A DNA stretch of 22,512 nt, from positions 11,366 to 33,877 of the forward strand of contig PBTU01000028.1 of assembly GCA_002729295.1 (NCBI GenBank). Reading direction: 5' to 3'. Origin of the DNA: Verrucomicrobiales bacterium. Its GTDB lineage: Bacteria > Verrucomicrobiota > Verrucomicrobiia > Verrucomicrobiales > Akkermansiaceae. Below the pieces are notes generated by a model, which was given only the letters and a program-made list of their open reading frames with translations, made no database searches and had not been told where the DNA came from. Made by a program: the position numbers and the translations under genes. The number at the start of each line of letters is the position of its first letter. Positions within the stretch are counted from its first letter, which is position 1. Positions 1-6,720 of this stretch are shown here, one piece after another.

Positions 1-54
1 TGCTACTACTATTAAGACGGGGAAATAGTCTGAATCCTTGCAGAGGTCTTGAAA

Positions 55-1056
55 TTAGAGAATTTCGGCGATTTGAACAGCGTTGAGTGCGGCTCCTTTC
101 TTCACTTGATCTCCGACGACCCAGAGAGCGAGAGCGTTGGGGAGGACCTGATCTTCGCGAATCCGTCCAACGAGGCAGTCGTCTTTCCCGGTGGTGTCGA
201 GTGGGACTGGGTAGAGTGACCGTGATGGATCGTCGACGAGTCTCAGTCCGGGGCAGCTTGAGAGCGCTTCGTGGGCCTCACTGACCGTGGGGTCCTCTTC
301 GAAAATCGCGGTGAGTGAGATCGAGTGTGATCTCATAACGGGGACACGTACGCAGGTGCAGGTCACCTTGAGCTCTGGGAGATCGAGAATCTTGCGCCCT
401 TCATGGAGCATTTTTTGCTCCTCCTTTGTGTAGCCACTGTCCTCGAAGGAATCGACATGGGGGATAACATTGTGGGCAATTTGGTGGGGATAGACCCTCT
501 TTTCTGTAGGGTTTCCATTAGTGAGAGCCTTGATTTGAGCATCGAGCTCCGCGATTCCCTGGGCGCCACTGCCAGAGACGGCTTGATAAGTGGAGGCGAT
601 AATTCCCTTAAGGCCAAAAGCTTTGTGGAGTGGGGCCAGCCCCATTAGCGTGATGATAGTGCTGCAATTCGGGTTGGCGATGATGTTGCGCGGATGGTTT
701 TGGGCGGCCTCGGGATTGATTTCGGGAATGACGAGGGGCACATCTTCGTCCATTCTGAAGGCGGAGGAGTTGTCGATGACGACGCATCCTGCCTTTGCCG
801 CGATGGGGCCGTAATCAAGGGAAATTCCTCCTCCAGCAGAGAAGAGAGCAATGTCGATGCCCGCGAAGCTGTCGGCGGTTAGCTCCTTGATAGTAATCTC
901 TTCCCCTCGAAAGGTGAGCTTTTGTCCGGCTGATCTGGCAGAGGCTAGAAGAGTAAGCTGGGAGAGGGGAAAGTTCCGTTCTTCGAGGCACACAAGCATT
1001 TCGCGCCCTACTGCTCCGGTAGCTCCAACAATGGAGACATGAGGCTGATTATTCAT
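55..1056 (-). CDS. asd: Aspartate-semialdehyde dehydrogenase
   Basis: NADPH-dependent reductive dephosphorylation of aspartyl-4-phosphate to aspartate semialdehyde, the branch point to lysine/diaminopimelate, threonine and methionine; cytoplasmic. Counting 333 aa from the ATG at 1056, the Rossmann glycine motif GATGAVG is at residues 11-17, the catalytic cysteine lies in NPNCSTI (C131), TYQAVSG (Q158) follows, and the substrate-side histidine is in MRSHS (H244). Length is normal for the USG-1/Asd family. An in-frame ATG at 1071 would add MFPPP; neither start has a Shine-Dalgarno sequence, and I chose 1056 because MNNQPHVSIVGATG matches the usual short lead into the Rossmann strand. It diverges from the small lipoprotein genes across about 250 bp. 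No terminator is visible in the 54 bases downstream. Identification is secure; only the start is uncertain. Confidence 0.95.
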   Translation of the reverse strand: MNNQPHVSIVGATGAVGREMLVCLEERNFPLSQLTLLASARSAGQKLTFRGEEITIKELTADSFAGIDIALFSAGGGISLDYGPIAAKAGCVVIDNSSAFRMDEDVPLVIPEINPEAAQNHPRNIIANPNCSTIITLMGLAPLHKAFGLKGIIASTYQAVSGSGAQGIAELDAQIKALTNGNPTEKRVYPHQIAHNVIPHVDSFEDSGYTKEEQKMLHEGRKILDLPELKVTCTCVRVPVMRSHSISLTAIFEEDPTVSEAHEALSSCPGLRLVDDPSRSLYPVPLDTTGKDDCLVGRIREDQVLPNALALWVVGDQVKKGAALNAVQIAEIL

Positions 1057-1306
1057 GGGAGGCGGGAACATAGCGGGACTTTTTCACGATGCAATACTGG
1101 GTTTATTGGAAGCTCGCTTTCCTGAAGAAGTAAGAAAAACCTTACTTAACGCCTTGCAAGCCCCGGAGACTTTAGTATCTTTTTCGCCAAGTTGGACAGA
1201 TCGTATTCGTGCTTTCTGGCTCCTTCTTAGAGTTCTGCGGTGATTTGCTCCTCTGAAGGTAATCGGCTGTAGATCTCAAAAACCAACCAAAACAGAAAAA
1301 GAAAAT
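1057..1306. other. Divergent intergenic region, asd / lipoproteins
   Basis: This 250-bp gap should carry the promoters of asd (leftward) and the first small lipoprotein (rightward), but I see no convincing -35/-10 pair for either. It holds a perfect inverted repeat, AAGTAAG (1128-1134), loop AAAAAC, CTTACTT (1141-1147), without a T-run on either strand. A 62-codon plus-strand reading frame (1055-1243) covers most of the gap and overlaps the asd start in antisense. It has no recognisable homology or ribosome-binding site, so I do not call it a gene. The last 30 bases before 1307 are very A-rich, a common leader type where Shine-Dalgarno sites are weak. Confidence 0.5.
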
Positions 1307-1426
1307 ATGAAAATTGCAACCGTCCTCGGTCTCGTCGCAGCTCTTGCTGGTTTCTCACTGTCCTCTTGCGGCAGCACTCCTGAGCCAGCACCAGTGCCTG
1401 CTCCCGTTGAAATTCCTGCTAAGTAA
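1307..1426 (+). CDS. Micro-lipoprotein, 39 aa
   Basis: A 39-residue prelipoprotein. After M-K there is a hydrophobic stretch (residues 3-19), then the lipobox LSSC, with C21 as the predicted lipidated cysteine. The mature peptide would be only 19 residues, rich in Pro, Ala and Val (TPEPAPVPAPVEIP), probably extended and flexible. The family is not recognised; size and layout recall entericidin-type lipoproteins, but I see no specific match. The A-rich leader (AAAACAGAAAAAGAAAAT) precedes the ATG without a Shine-Dalgarno. The next gene downstream encodes a similar lipoprotein with the same LSSCG box, so the two are probably paralogous or functionally paired. Its size makes it easy for gene callers to miss. 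Confidence 0.75.
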   Translation: MKIATVLGLVAALAGFSLSSCGSTPEPAPVPAPVEIPAK

Positions 1427-1453
1427 TTTCGACAGACCTGAAAAAAGGTTTCG

Positions 1454-1487
1454 CTCGGAGAGTTCGGCTCGACGTCGTCTCTCCGGG
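1454..1487 (+). promoter_or_regulatory. Stem-loop between the two small lipoprotein genes
   Basis: CTCGGAGAG (1454-1462) pairs with CTCTCCGGG (1479-1487), including one G-T wobble, around a 16-nt loop that itself contains the palindrome CGACGTCG (1470-1477). No T-run follows, so it is not a typical intrinsic terminator. It could be an mRNA stability or processing element separating the two lipoprotein messages. Function is inferred only from symmetry and position. Confidence 0.4.
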
Positions 1488-1522
1488 CCAATTCTGTTCA
1501 CAGTCACACCAAATTCTATACT

Positions 1523-1687
1523 ATGAAATTTTTTAAACTTATTGCCCTTTCCGCTTTCGCGATTGGATCACTTGGTCTCAGCTCGTGTGGTTGCCCTTGT
1601 GAAGAGCCTGTTCCCTCTCTCAAGCCTCTCCCTGCGTTCAAAGAGCTTCCTGTGCTCAAAGAGCTTCCTGTTACTGACGAGAAGTAA
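1523..1687 (+). CDS. Micro-lipoprotein with hexapeptide repeats, 54 aa
   Basis: A 54-residue prelipoprotein: K-F-F-K start, hydrophobic segment to about residue 18, lipobox LSSC with C22 as the predicted lipidated residue, and two more cysteines at 24 and 26 (CGCPC). The mature tail carries three copies of a K-x-L-P-x-x hexapeptide (residues 34-51: KPLPAF, KELPVL, KELPVT), encoded by 18-bp tandem repeats. The family is not recognised. It lies 96 nt after the 39-aa lipoprotein gene, shares its LSSCG lipobox, and is followed at once by a strong terminator, which supports a real transcription unit. The bases TATACT directly abut the ATG and resemble a -10 box, but no suitably spaced -35 is seen. 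The repeats suggest a spacer or a cell-wall or protein-binding tail (inference). Confidence 0.75.
   Translation: MKFFKLIALSAFAIGSLGLSSCGCPCEEPVPSLKPLPAFKELPVLKELPVTDEK
1622..1675 (+). repeat. Three 18-bp tandem repeats in the lipoprotein gene
   Basis: Units lie at 1622-1639, 1640-1657 and 1658-1675. The last two share the 15-base core AAAGAGCTTCCTGTG/T and the first is diverged. Each unit encodes K-x-L-P-x-x in the mature lipoprotein tail, so copy number could change by slippage without shifting the frame. Confidence 0.75.
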
Positions 1688-1717
1688 TCTAACACCACAG
1701 GGGTAAAGTTATTTTCC

Positions 1718-1750
1718 AAGAGCCGCGATTTCGATCGCGGCTCTTTTTTT
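1718..1750 (+). terminator. Intrinsic terminator with TTCG loop
   Basis: A perfect 12-bp stem, AAGAGCCGCGAT (1718-1729) and ATCGCGGCTCTT (1734-1745), closes a TTCG tetraloop and runs into a tract of T (to 1750). It lies 30 nt after the 54-aa lipoprotein stop and is a textbook rho-independent terminator for rightward transcription, isolating the lipoprotein genes from the TPR-comEC pair. Confidence 0.93.
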
Positions 1751-1806
1751 GAGAGCAAAGAGAACTTCCCATTGAATTCTTTCAGGCCTAGATTGTTGGA
1801 TCACAG

Positions 1807-2490
1807 ATGAATAAGAAATTTTTAATCCACATGACGGTCTTGTTGTTCATGACCATAGTCACAGGTGTCTCGTGGGCTGGAGCAAATGCCAAGGCTGAAC
1901 AGGCAAAGAAGGATGCGGAAGAGGCCTATTTGAATGACGATTATGCCGAGACCTACATCGGTGACGAGGCTGACCGGACGGGGGATGTCATGATCGCGAC
2001 AGCAGTGCCTTTCATGATCACAGTGCTGTATGCCGGTATTTTAGGGGTGATTTATTTTTTGCCTGCAGCAGCAGAAAAAGTCTCGGAGGAAGTATATGGT
2101 TCGACGGAAGAGATCGACGAGGATGGGATGCACGATGCGCGGGCCGCATTTGCGAAAGGAGAATATACCGAAGCCATCCGGCTTTATCGGGAGGTCTGGG
2201 AGCAGGATAAGGCTAATCGATTTCCCATCGTGGAAGTCGCCAAGATCCAGCACGATAATTTGGAGAGCCCGTCTCTGGCAGTTGATACCTTGATTGAAGC
2301 TCTTGAGTCGAACGATTGGCGGGAGAATGATACTGCTTTCTTCATGTTCCGAATTGCCGATATTTACGAACATGATTTGGAGCAGCATGAAGGGGCGATT
2401 CAAATACTTCGGCAGGTGATCGAGGAATTACCCGGTGGCAGGCATGCCGCCAATGCTACTCATAAGCTGAGGGAACTTGGTGCGATTTAG
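1807..2490 (+). CDS. Membrane-anchored TPR-like protein, unknown function
   Basis: A 227-aa protein whose exact family I do not recognise. Residues 1-24 look like a signal peptide (MNKKF, hydrophobic core, VSWA then GANA). Residues 25-60 are charged and Ala/Glu-rich. A second hydrophobic segment at about 62-86 is probably transmembrane. Residues 109-225 look like tetratricopeptide helices: ARAAFAKGEYTEAIRLYREV (111-130) is a typical TPR helix pair, and EGAIQILRQVIEELPGG (195-211) another. Such proteins usually scaffold protein assembly; no catalytic residues are seen. It stands 11 nt before comEC on the same strand, so co-transcription is likely, but a functional link to DNA uptake is only inferred from position. 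No Shine-Dalgarno is seen before the ATG. Confidence 0.85.
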   Translation: MNKKFLIHMTVLLFMTIVTGVSWAGANAKAEQAKKDAEEAYLNDDYAETYIGDEADRTGDVMIATAVPFMITVLYAGILGVIYFLPAAAEKVSEEVYGSTEEIDEDGMHDARAAFAKGEYTEAIRLYREVWEQDKANRFPIVEVAKIQHDNLESPSLAVDTLIEALESNDWRENDTAFFMFRIADIYEHDLEQHEGAIQILRQVIEELPGGRHAANATHKLRELGAI

Positions 2491-2501
2491 AGGGAGAACC
2501 G

Positions 2502-4730
2502 GTGTCTTGGTTATTGAAAAAATGGCAGAACTTTATCGTTCTCGCTCCTTTGGCCTCCCTGGCATTTGCCTCGCTTTCAGGTGTGCTCTTTTCGGAATCA
2601 GTGGTGTGGGCACTCGGATTTCTTGGGCTCGCCCTGTTATTTTCCCAGCCTGACTGGAAATGGAGGATGCTCGTAGTTTGTCTGGTTGTTTGTGTGGCGT
2701 GGCGAACCGAAGTGATTGAATCTCGGGTGGGAGAAAGTCACGGGCAATCGGGAAGCGAGTTTGTTGAGGGAACTCTCACCTTGGGGCGGGTCGATGCTGT
2801 TTTTGAAAGTCAACGATCCGGGCGGCTTGAGATGAACAGTGGTGAAGTCCGCAAAGTGATGGTGATGCGTGCCTCGGAGTATCGTGCAGGCGAGATTCTT
2901 GAGGTGAGAGGGAAGTTGTTCTCTCCCGGAACTCTCAGAAATCCAGATGAGTTTTCCATGTTGGATTACTGGAAAAACAAATCGATTGAGCGGGGCTTGT
3001 CCATCGTCGTTGCTGAGTCCGGGGGGCTACGTTGGCAATCGGCTCCCGTCCGATGGGCGGAGAGGTTGAAGTTAAGACTGCAAGAGGGCGTCAGCGCCGG
3101 TCTGGAGAATGACTTGGTGGGTCAATCGGTAATTCAAGCGATGGTGTTGGGTGAAAAGCCGCCTGCCGATTCCGAAATCAGCGTGGCCTTTCGGGAGAGC
3201 GGAGCAATGCATGTTTTTGCCGTGAGTGGTTTGCATGTCACCTTGGTGGGAGCGATCACCTGGATGGTGTTGATGAATCTCCCCGTTCCCCGGCGGGTGG
3301 GGGTAGTCGTCGTGCTTCTGGCGATGGTGTCCTATGCTATGGTCACGGGCGCCCGGCCGCCCGCAGTTCGGGCGACCTTGATGGCAATTTGTTTCCTTGG
3401 AGCCTTTGTGCTGCGACGACGTCCTTCGTTGTTCAACGCGCTCGCCTTGAGTTTTGTGTTGGCGGTGGTTTGGGATCCAACGCAAGTGAAGCAAGTCGGA
3501 TTTCAATTGTCGTATGGGGTCCTGATGGCGATTGGGGCAGGTGTTGGGGTGGCTTACCGTTTCACGGGAAAGTTCGCCGAGGTAGATTCCTTTTTCCCAC
3601 TGCGGCTTCTCGATGTTTGGCCGCGGAGGTGGCTGGCGGTGAGGAGATATTTTGCGGCTCTTGGTGCGACTTCGATTGTGGCCTGGCTGGGGTCATTTCC
3701 TTTTATGCTTTGGCATTTTGGAATTGTCACGCCGATCTCGGTGCTCGCGAGTCTTGCCCTAATCCCTCTCACCACCGTGACTCTTGGGTTGGCTTTTGCG
3801 GGTTCTTTTCTGGGTGTATTTTTGCCGGAGTTGGGAATGCTCTCGAATCGACTTAATGGCGCGATTGCTCGCACGGCATACTATACGGCGGATGGTTTTG
3901 CGTCCGTGCCCATGGGGCATTGGAAGGCAAGGCGGGGAAGCGGTGCGGATTGGGTGGTGTTCGATCCGGCGGATGGCGGAGCGGCGTCCTATCTGGATGT
4001 GGGGGGAGGCGTGATGATCGATGTCGGAAGTGAGAAATTCTATCGTCATACTCTACGGTCGATTTTGAGAAAATGGGGTGTGGAGGTGGAGGTGCTAGCC
4101 TTGAGCCATCCAGATGGAGATCACGTCGGAGGAGCTCATCTCTTGATGCAACAGGGGGATTTGAGGAAGGCGATTATTCCAACGATGAAAGCTCGAAGTC
4201 CCAGCTACCGGGATTTCATCTCAGGAGCTGAAGATCATGGTTGTGAGATTCTTGTGGGGGCCTGTGGAGAGCGCTACCAATTGAGTGGGGATGTTTGGCT
4301 GCAAGTGATTCGAGAGGGATTGTCACAAGATCGTGGAATTGCAGACAATCGCACCATGGTGATACGGGTGCATTGGAAAGGCTGGCGTATCCTCTTGCTA
4401 GGGGACTTGGGTTTGGAAGATGAATTGGCGTTGTTGGAAGGAGAATATGATTTGGCAGCCGATGTCATTCTTCTTGGGAGGCATCATCATGGAAATTCTA
4501 TCAACATGCCTTTTTTGAAAGCAACTGGTGCCAAAGCAGTCATCACGAGTGCGGCGAATTATCCGCCTTTTGAAAAGCCTCCCAAAAATTGGGTTCAAAC
4601 GATGGAGCGTAACGGAATAGAGATTTTCAATCAGGCCGAAACGGGTGCCGTCTTAATGGATTTTGGAGAGAAGGATTTGGAACTCAGAGCCTTCCTTGAA
4701 GAAGAGAAAAAGCTGATTCTCGAGCGTTAA
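2502..4730 (+). CDS. comEC: ComEC/Rec2 family DNA uptake channel
   Basis: Inner-membrane channel that passes single-stranded DNA into the cytoplasm in natural transformation. The 742 aa match the usual three-part form. An N-terminal membrane/DUF4131-like part (about 10-190) is followed by the polytopic Competence domain (about 205-450) with HVFAVSGLHV (237-246) and GARPPAVRATLM (283-294), and then a C-terminal metallo-beta-lactamase-like domain (about 480-730) with HPDGDHVGG (536-544), LLLGDLG and a late RHHHGN histidine cluster, so the proposed nuclease metal site looks intact. The start is GTG, preceded by AGGGAG with 5-nt spacing. The gene follows the TPR protein by 11 nt, and its stop overlaps that of alr (TTAA, 4727-4730). 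Other competence genes are not in the window. Confidence 0.93.
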   Translation: MSWLLKKWQNFIVLAPLASLAFASLSGVLFSESVVWALGFLGLALLFSQPDWKWRMLVVCLVVCVAWRTEVIESRVGESHGQSGSEFVEGTLTLGRVDAVFESQRSGRLEMNSGEVRKVMVMRASEYRAGEILEVRGKLFSPGTLRNPDEFSMLDYWKNKSIERGLSIVVAESGGLRWQSAPVRWAERLKLRLQEGVSAGLENDLVGQSVIQAMVLGEKPPADSEISVAFRESGAMHVFAVSGLHVTLVGAITWMVLMNLPVPRRVGVVVVLLAMVSYAMVTGARPPAVRATLMAICFLGAFVLRRRPSLFNALALSFVLAVVWDPTQVKQVGFQLSYGVLMAIGAGVGVAYRFTGKFAEVDSFFPLRLLDVWPRRWLAVRRYFAALGATSIVAWLGSFPFMLWHFGIVTPISVLASLALIPLTTVTLGLAFAGSFLGVFLPELGMLSNRLNGAIARTAYYTADGFASVPMGHWKARRGSGADWVVFDPADGGAASYLDVGGGVMIDVGSEKFYRHTLRSILRKWGVEVEVLALSHPDGDHVGGAHLLMQQGDLRKAIIPTMKARSPSYRDFISGAEDHGCEILVGACGERYQLSGDVWLQVIREGLSQDRGIADNRTMVIRVHWKGWRILLLGDLGLEDELALLEGEYDLAADVILLGRHHHGNSINMPFLKATGAKAVITSAANYPPFEKPPKNWVQTMERNGIEIFNQAETGAVLMDFGEKDLELRAFLEEEKKLILER

Positions 4731-5812
4731 AGATAACGTCGTTCGACTCGTGGCGTGATTTGGGTGAGAAGCTCCCAGGGAATGGATCCAGCTTTGAGCG
4801 CGAGATCTGACACGAGAAGGTCGGTGCCAAAGAGGATCGCTTCATCGCCGGGTTGGCATTCGGAAAGTTCGGTAACATCGACGATGATTTGGTCCATCGT
4901 GACCCGGCCGAGAAGTGGACAGAGCGTGCCGTTGATGAGGACCTTGGTTCCTTTTTCGGAAAGTGAACGGGGGTACCCATCGCCATACCCGATCCCAAGA
5001 ACAGCCGTCTTGGTGTCGCGGGTGAGCAAGGTTCGCCCGTATGAGACACCATGACCTTTGGGAAGTTCGTTGATCACCGAAATGCGTGTTTTGAGCGACA
5101 TCACGGGCTTGAGTTGTTTTTGCTCATCCGGAAAGGGCGAGATTCCATAGAGCAGGAGGCCGGGGCGCACGAGGTTGCTTGTTGTGCTGCGGTATTTCAT
5201 CAGCCCGGCGGAATTGCTGATGTGGATGTGAAAAGGGGAATGATCCTGTGGGATGGTGGCAGCAATTTTATCGTAGAGAGCGATTTGTTGACGCGTGAAG
5301 GTTTCGTCTTCATCTGCGACCGGAAGATGGGAGCCGATGCCGGTGAGCTTGATTCCGGGGGATGACTTTATGGCGACAAGGGCTTCTGGAATTTGGTCGG
5401 GCAAAAAACCGCCCCGGCCCATTCCGGTATCTAAAGCAAGGTGGGCGGAAATTGGTTTTGCCCTCCCGAGTTGATTAAAGTGGGCGATTTCGTCGAGAGA
5501 GCAGAGGCAGGGTGTCCATTCGTTTGAGGCAATTTCAGCGCGTTCTGCCGGGAGGGTCGCGCCGAGGATATAGGGCGTGGTTTTGATGCCTGCGCGGGCG
5601 AGTCGGCGGGCCTCTCCGGCATTGGCGACGCCGAGAAATGGCAGGCCGCAACTGTCGAGCGCGCGGGCGGTTTCCTCCAGACCGTGGCCGTAGGCTTCGG
5701 CTTTGATCACCGCCATGACCTCCTTGCCAGAGAGCTTGCGGGCAACGGCGAGATTGTGAAGGAGGGCTCTCAGGTCGATTTCGGCCCAGGCGCGTGGTGG
5801 TGATTCGGTCAC
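4727..5812 (-). CDS. alr: Alanine racemase
   Basis: PLP-dependent interconversion of L- and D-alanine for peptidoglycan synthesis; cytoplasmic. 361 aa, normal length. The PLP lysine lies in AVIKAEAYGHG (K37), the opposing catalytic tyrosine in GVSYGRT (Y258), RPGLLLYG at 216-223 is the conserved PLP-side motif, and MDQIIVDV and the C-terminal ITPRVERRY are typical. The segment HLALDTGMGR (124-133) keeps the substrate arginine R133 but has alanine (A126) where most alanine racemases have the carbamylated lysine (K129 in the Geobacillus enzyme). The GTG start at 5812 fits the N-terminus (RAWAEIDLRALLHN); no good Shine-Dalgarno is visible. It converges with comEC with stops overlapping by 4 nt and diverges from the ATPase remnant across 63 bp. 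Confidence 0.95.
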   Translation of the reverse strand: MTESPPRAWAEIDLRALLHNLAVARKLSGKEVMAVIKAEAYGHGLEETARALDSCGLPFLGVANAGEARRLARAGIKTTPYILGATLPAERAEIASNEWTPCLCSLDEIAHFNQLGRAKPISAHLALDTGMGRGGFLPDQIPEALVAIKSSPGIKLTGIGSHLPVADEDETFTRQQIALYDKIAATIPQDHSPFHIHISNSAGLMKYRSTTSNLVRPGLLLYGISPFPDEQKQLKPVMSLKTRISVINELPKGHGVSYGRTLLTRDTKTAVLGIGYGDGYPRSLSEKGTKVLINGTLCPLLGRVTMDQIIVDVTELSECQPGDEAILFGTDLLVSDLALKAGSIPWELLTQITPRVERRYL

Positions 5813-5875
5813 GGGGAGACAATAAAGGGAATTTTGGATTTAGAAATTCCCAATTCCTCCGCTGAGGATTCTTCC

Positions 5876-6256
5876 ATGGCCGAGAAAGTAAGTGAAAACG
5901 AGAAATTAGGGTCTTTTTACCTATGCAATGAACATGACACCAAGAAAAGCGAGGTCAGGGATGATTTGCTTCTCTACGACTCAAAGGACCTCGTTACGCA
6001 AGGGGTGGTGCTGGGAATGACGGGTTCTTGAAAGACCGGGCGATGTATCGGTCTGCCCTCGGAGGCGGTTATGAATAATATTTCGGCGATTATGGTCGAT
6101 CCCACGGGAGAGGTTCCCGAGTTGGAAGAGAAATTTGATGCTACACGAACAGCCCTTGAGCCGAAAGCCATCAAGCCTTATAAAAAAGACATCGATGTTC
6201 GCGCGGTGTCATTGCTTTGGCTTCCCTGCGACGATGAAGGTCAACCTTTCTGGTAA
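5876..6256 (+). pseudogene. Internally deleted HerA/FtsK-like P-loop ATPase remnant
   Basis: The N-terminus (MAEKVSENEK...FYLCNEHD...LLLYDSKDLVTQGVVLGMTGS) matches what I know of a widespread, roughly 800-residue bacterial ATPase family (HerA/DUF87-like), in which a DEPLLYDSRDLTTH-type motif runs into the Walker A GMTGSGKTG. Here the second glycine of GSGKTG is TGA (6029-6031), one base from GGA. The same frame continues with KTGRCIGL, then AIMVDPTGEV (like the family's AIIIDPKGDL), then jumps to ELEEKFDA...DIDVRAVSLLWLPCDDEGQPFW and a TAA at 6254. That last part looks like the family's C-terminus, so some 650 residues appear to be missing in frame. TGAGGA sits 7 nt before the ATG at 5876. 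The stop is 3 nt before the thioesterase ATG. Family recognition is from memory of motifs: strong for the N-terminal part, moderate for the C-terminal part. Confidence 0.8.
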
Positions 6257-6259
6257 ACA

Positions 6260-6676
6260 ATGAGTCTTGCTGAGTTAAATTACACCACCGAAGAGGAGGT
6301 TATGTTCTTCGATACCGATTGTGGTGGCGTAGTGCACAATATCGCCTACTTACGCATGATCGAAACTTGTCGCACCAAATTGGCAGGCCTGATGGGGATG
6401 GATCTTCCTACGATGGCGAAGACGCAGCTGTATCCAGTGGTTGTTCGGACTGAGATTGATTACCGCGCTTCGGCGAAGCTGGGTGATCATTTGGAAATCA
6501 ACGGCCACGTAACGGAATTCGAGCGGGTGAGGTTTTGGTGTGAATTCACCATGGTGAGAAAAGGCGAGACCAAGCCCTTGATCACCTGTCGTCAAGCTTT
6601 GGCTTTGGTGCAGATGCCGCAGAGCCGTCCCCAGCGCCTGCCCACGGAATGGCGGGAACGTTGGTGTTCGGAGTGA
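6260..6676 (+). CDS. YbgC/4HBT-type acyl-CoA thioesterase
   Basis: A hotdog-fold thioesterase of 138 aa, expected to hydrolyse an acyl-CoA or aryl-CoA in the cytoplasm. The active-site motif FFDTDCGGVVHNIAYL (16-31) matches the 4-hydroxybenzoyl-CoA thioesterase/YbgC consensus, with the catalytic acid among D18/D20, and the central strand region VVVRTEIDYRASAKLGDHLEI is typical. The substrate cannot be told from sequence; YbgC relatives act on short-chain or hydroxybenzoyl-CoA esters, often near Tol-Pal genes, which are absent here. The ATG lies 3 nt after the ATPase-remnant stop with no Shine-Dalgarno nearby, so expression may have depended on translation of that upstream gene. The next gene starts 44 nt later. 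Confidence 0.88.
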   Translation: MSLAELNYTTEEEVMFFDTDCGGVVHNIAYLRMIETCRTKLAGLMGMDLPTMAKTQLYPVVVRTEIDYRASAKLGDHLEINGHVTEFERVRFWCEFTMVRKGETKPLITCRQALALVQMPQSRPQRLPTEWRERWCSE

Positions 6677-6720
6677 TTTCCCGCCTTGAGTGCTCTCGAA
6701 GAGGGGCTAGGGTCGCGGGT

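Noticed and set aside
1..54. asd terminator at the window edge
   Set aside because: No stem followed by a T-run is visible on the minus strand in these 54 bases.
1128..1147. AAGTAAG/CTTACTT hairpin as a terminator
   Set aside because: The stem is AT-rich and 7 bp, no T-run follows on either strand, and no gene ends nearby.
1497..1522. Promoter TTCACA ... TATACT directly before the 54-aa lipoprotein
   Set aside because: The spacer is only 14 bp and the -10-like box abuts the start codon, leaving no room for a leader.
6029..6031. TGA in the ATPase remnant as recoded selenocysteine or glycine
   Set aside because: The expected residue is Walker A glycine, one base from TGA, and most of the protein is also missing. 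TGA is a normal stop elsewhere in the window (thioesterase, AsmA-like gene, rsmD). Decay explains it more simply than recoding.
6649..6720. Longer start (ATG 6649) for the secreted hydrolase
   Set aside because: It would overlap the thioesterase and place 24 residues ahead of a clear signal peptide beginning at 6721.
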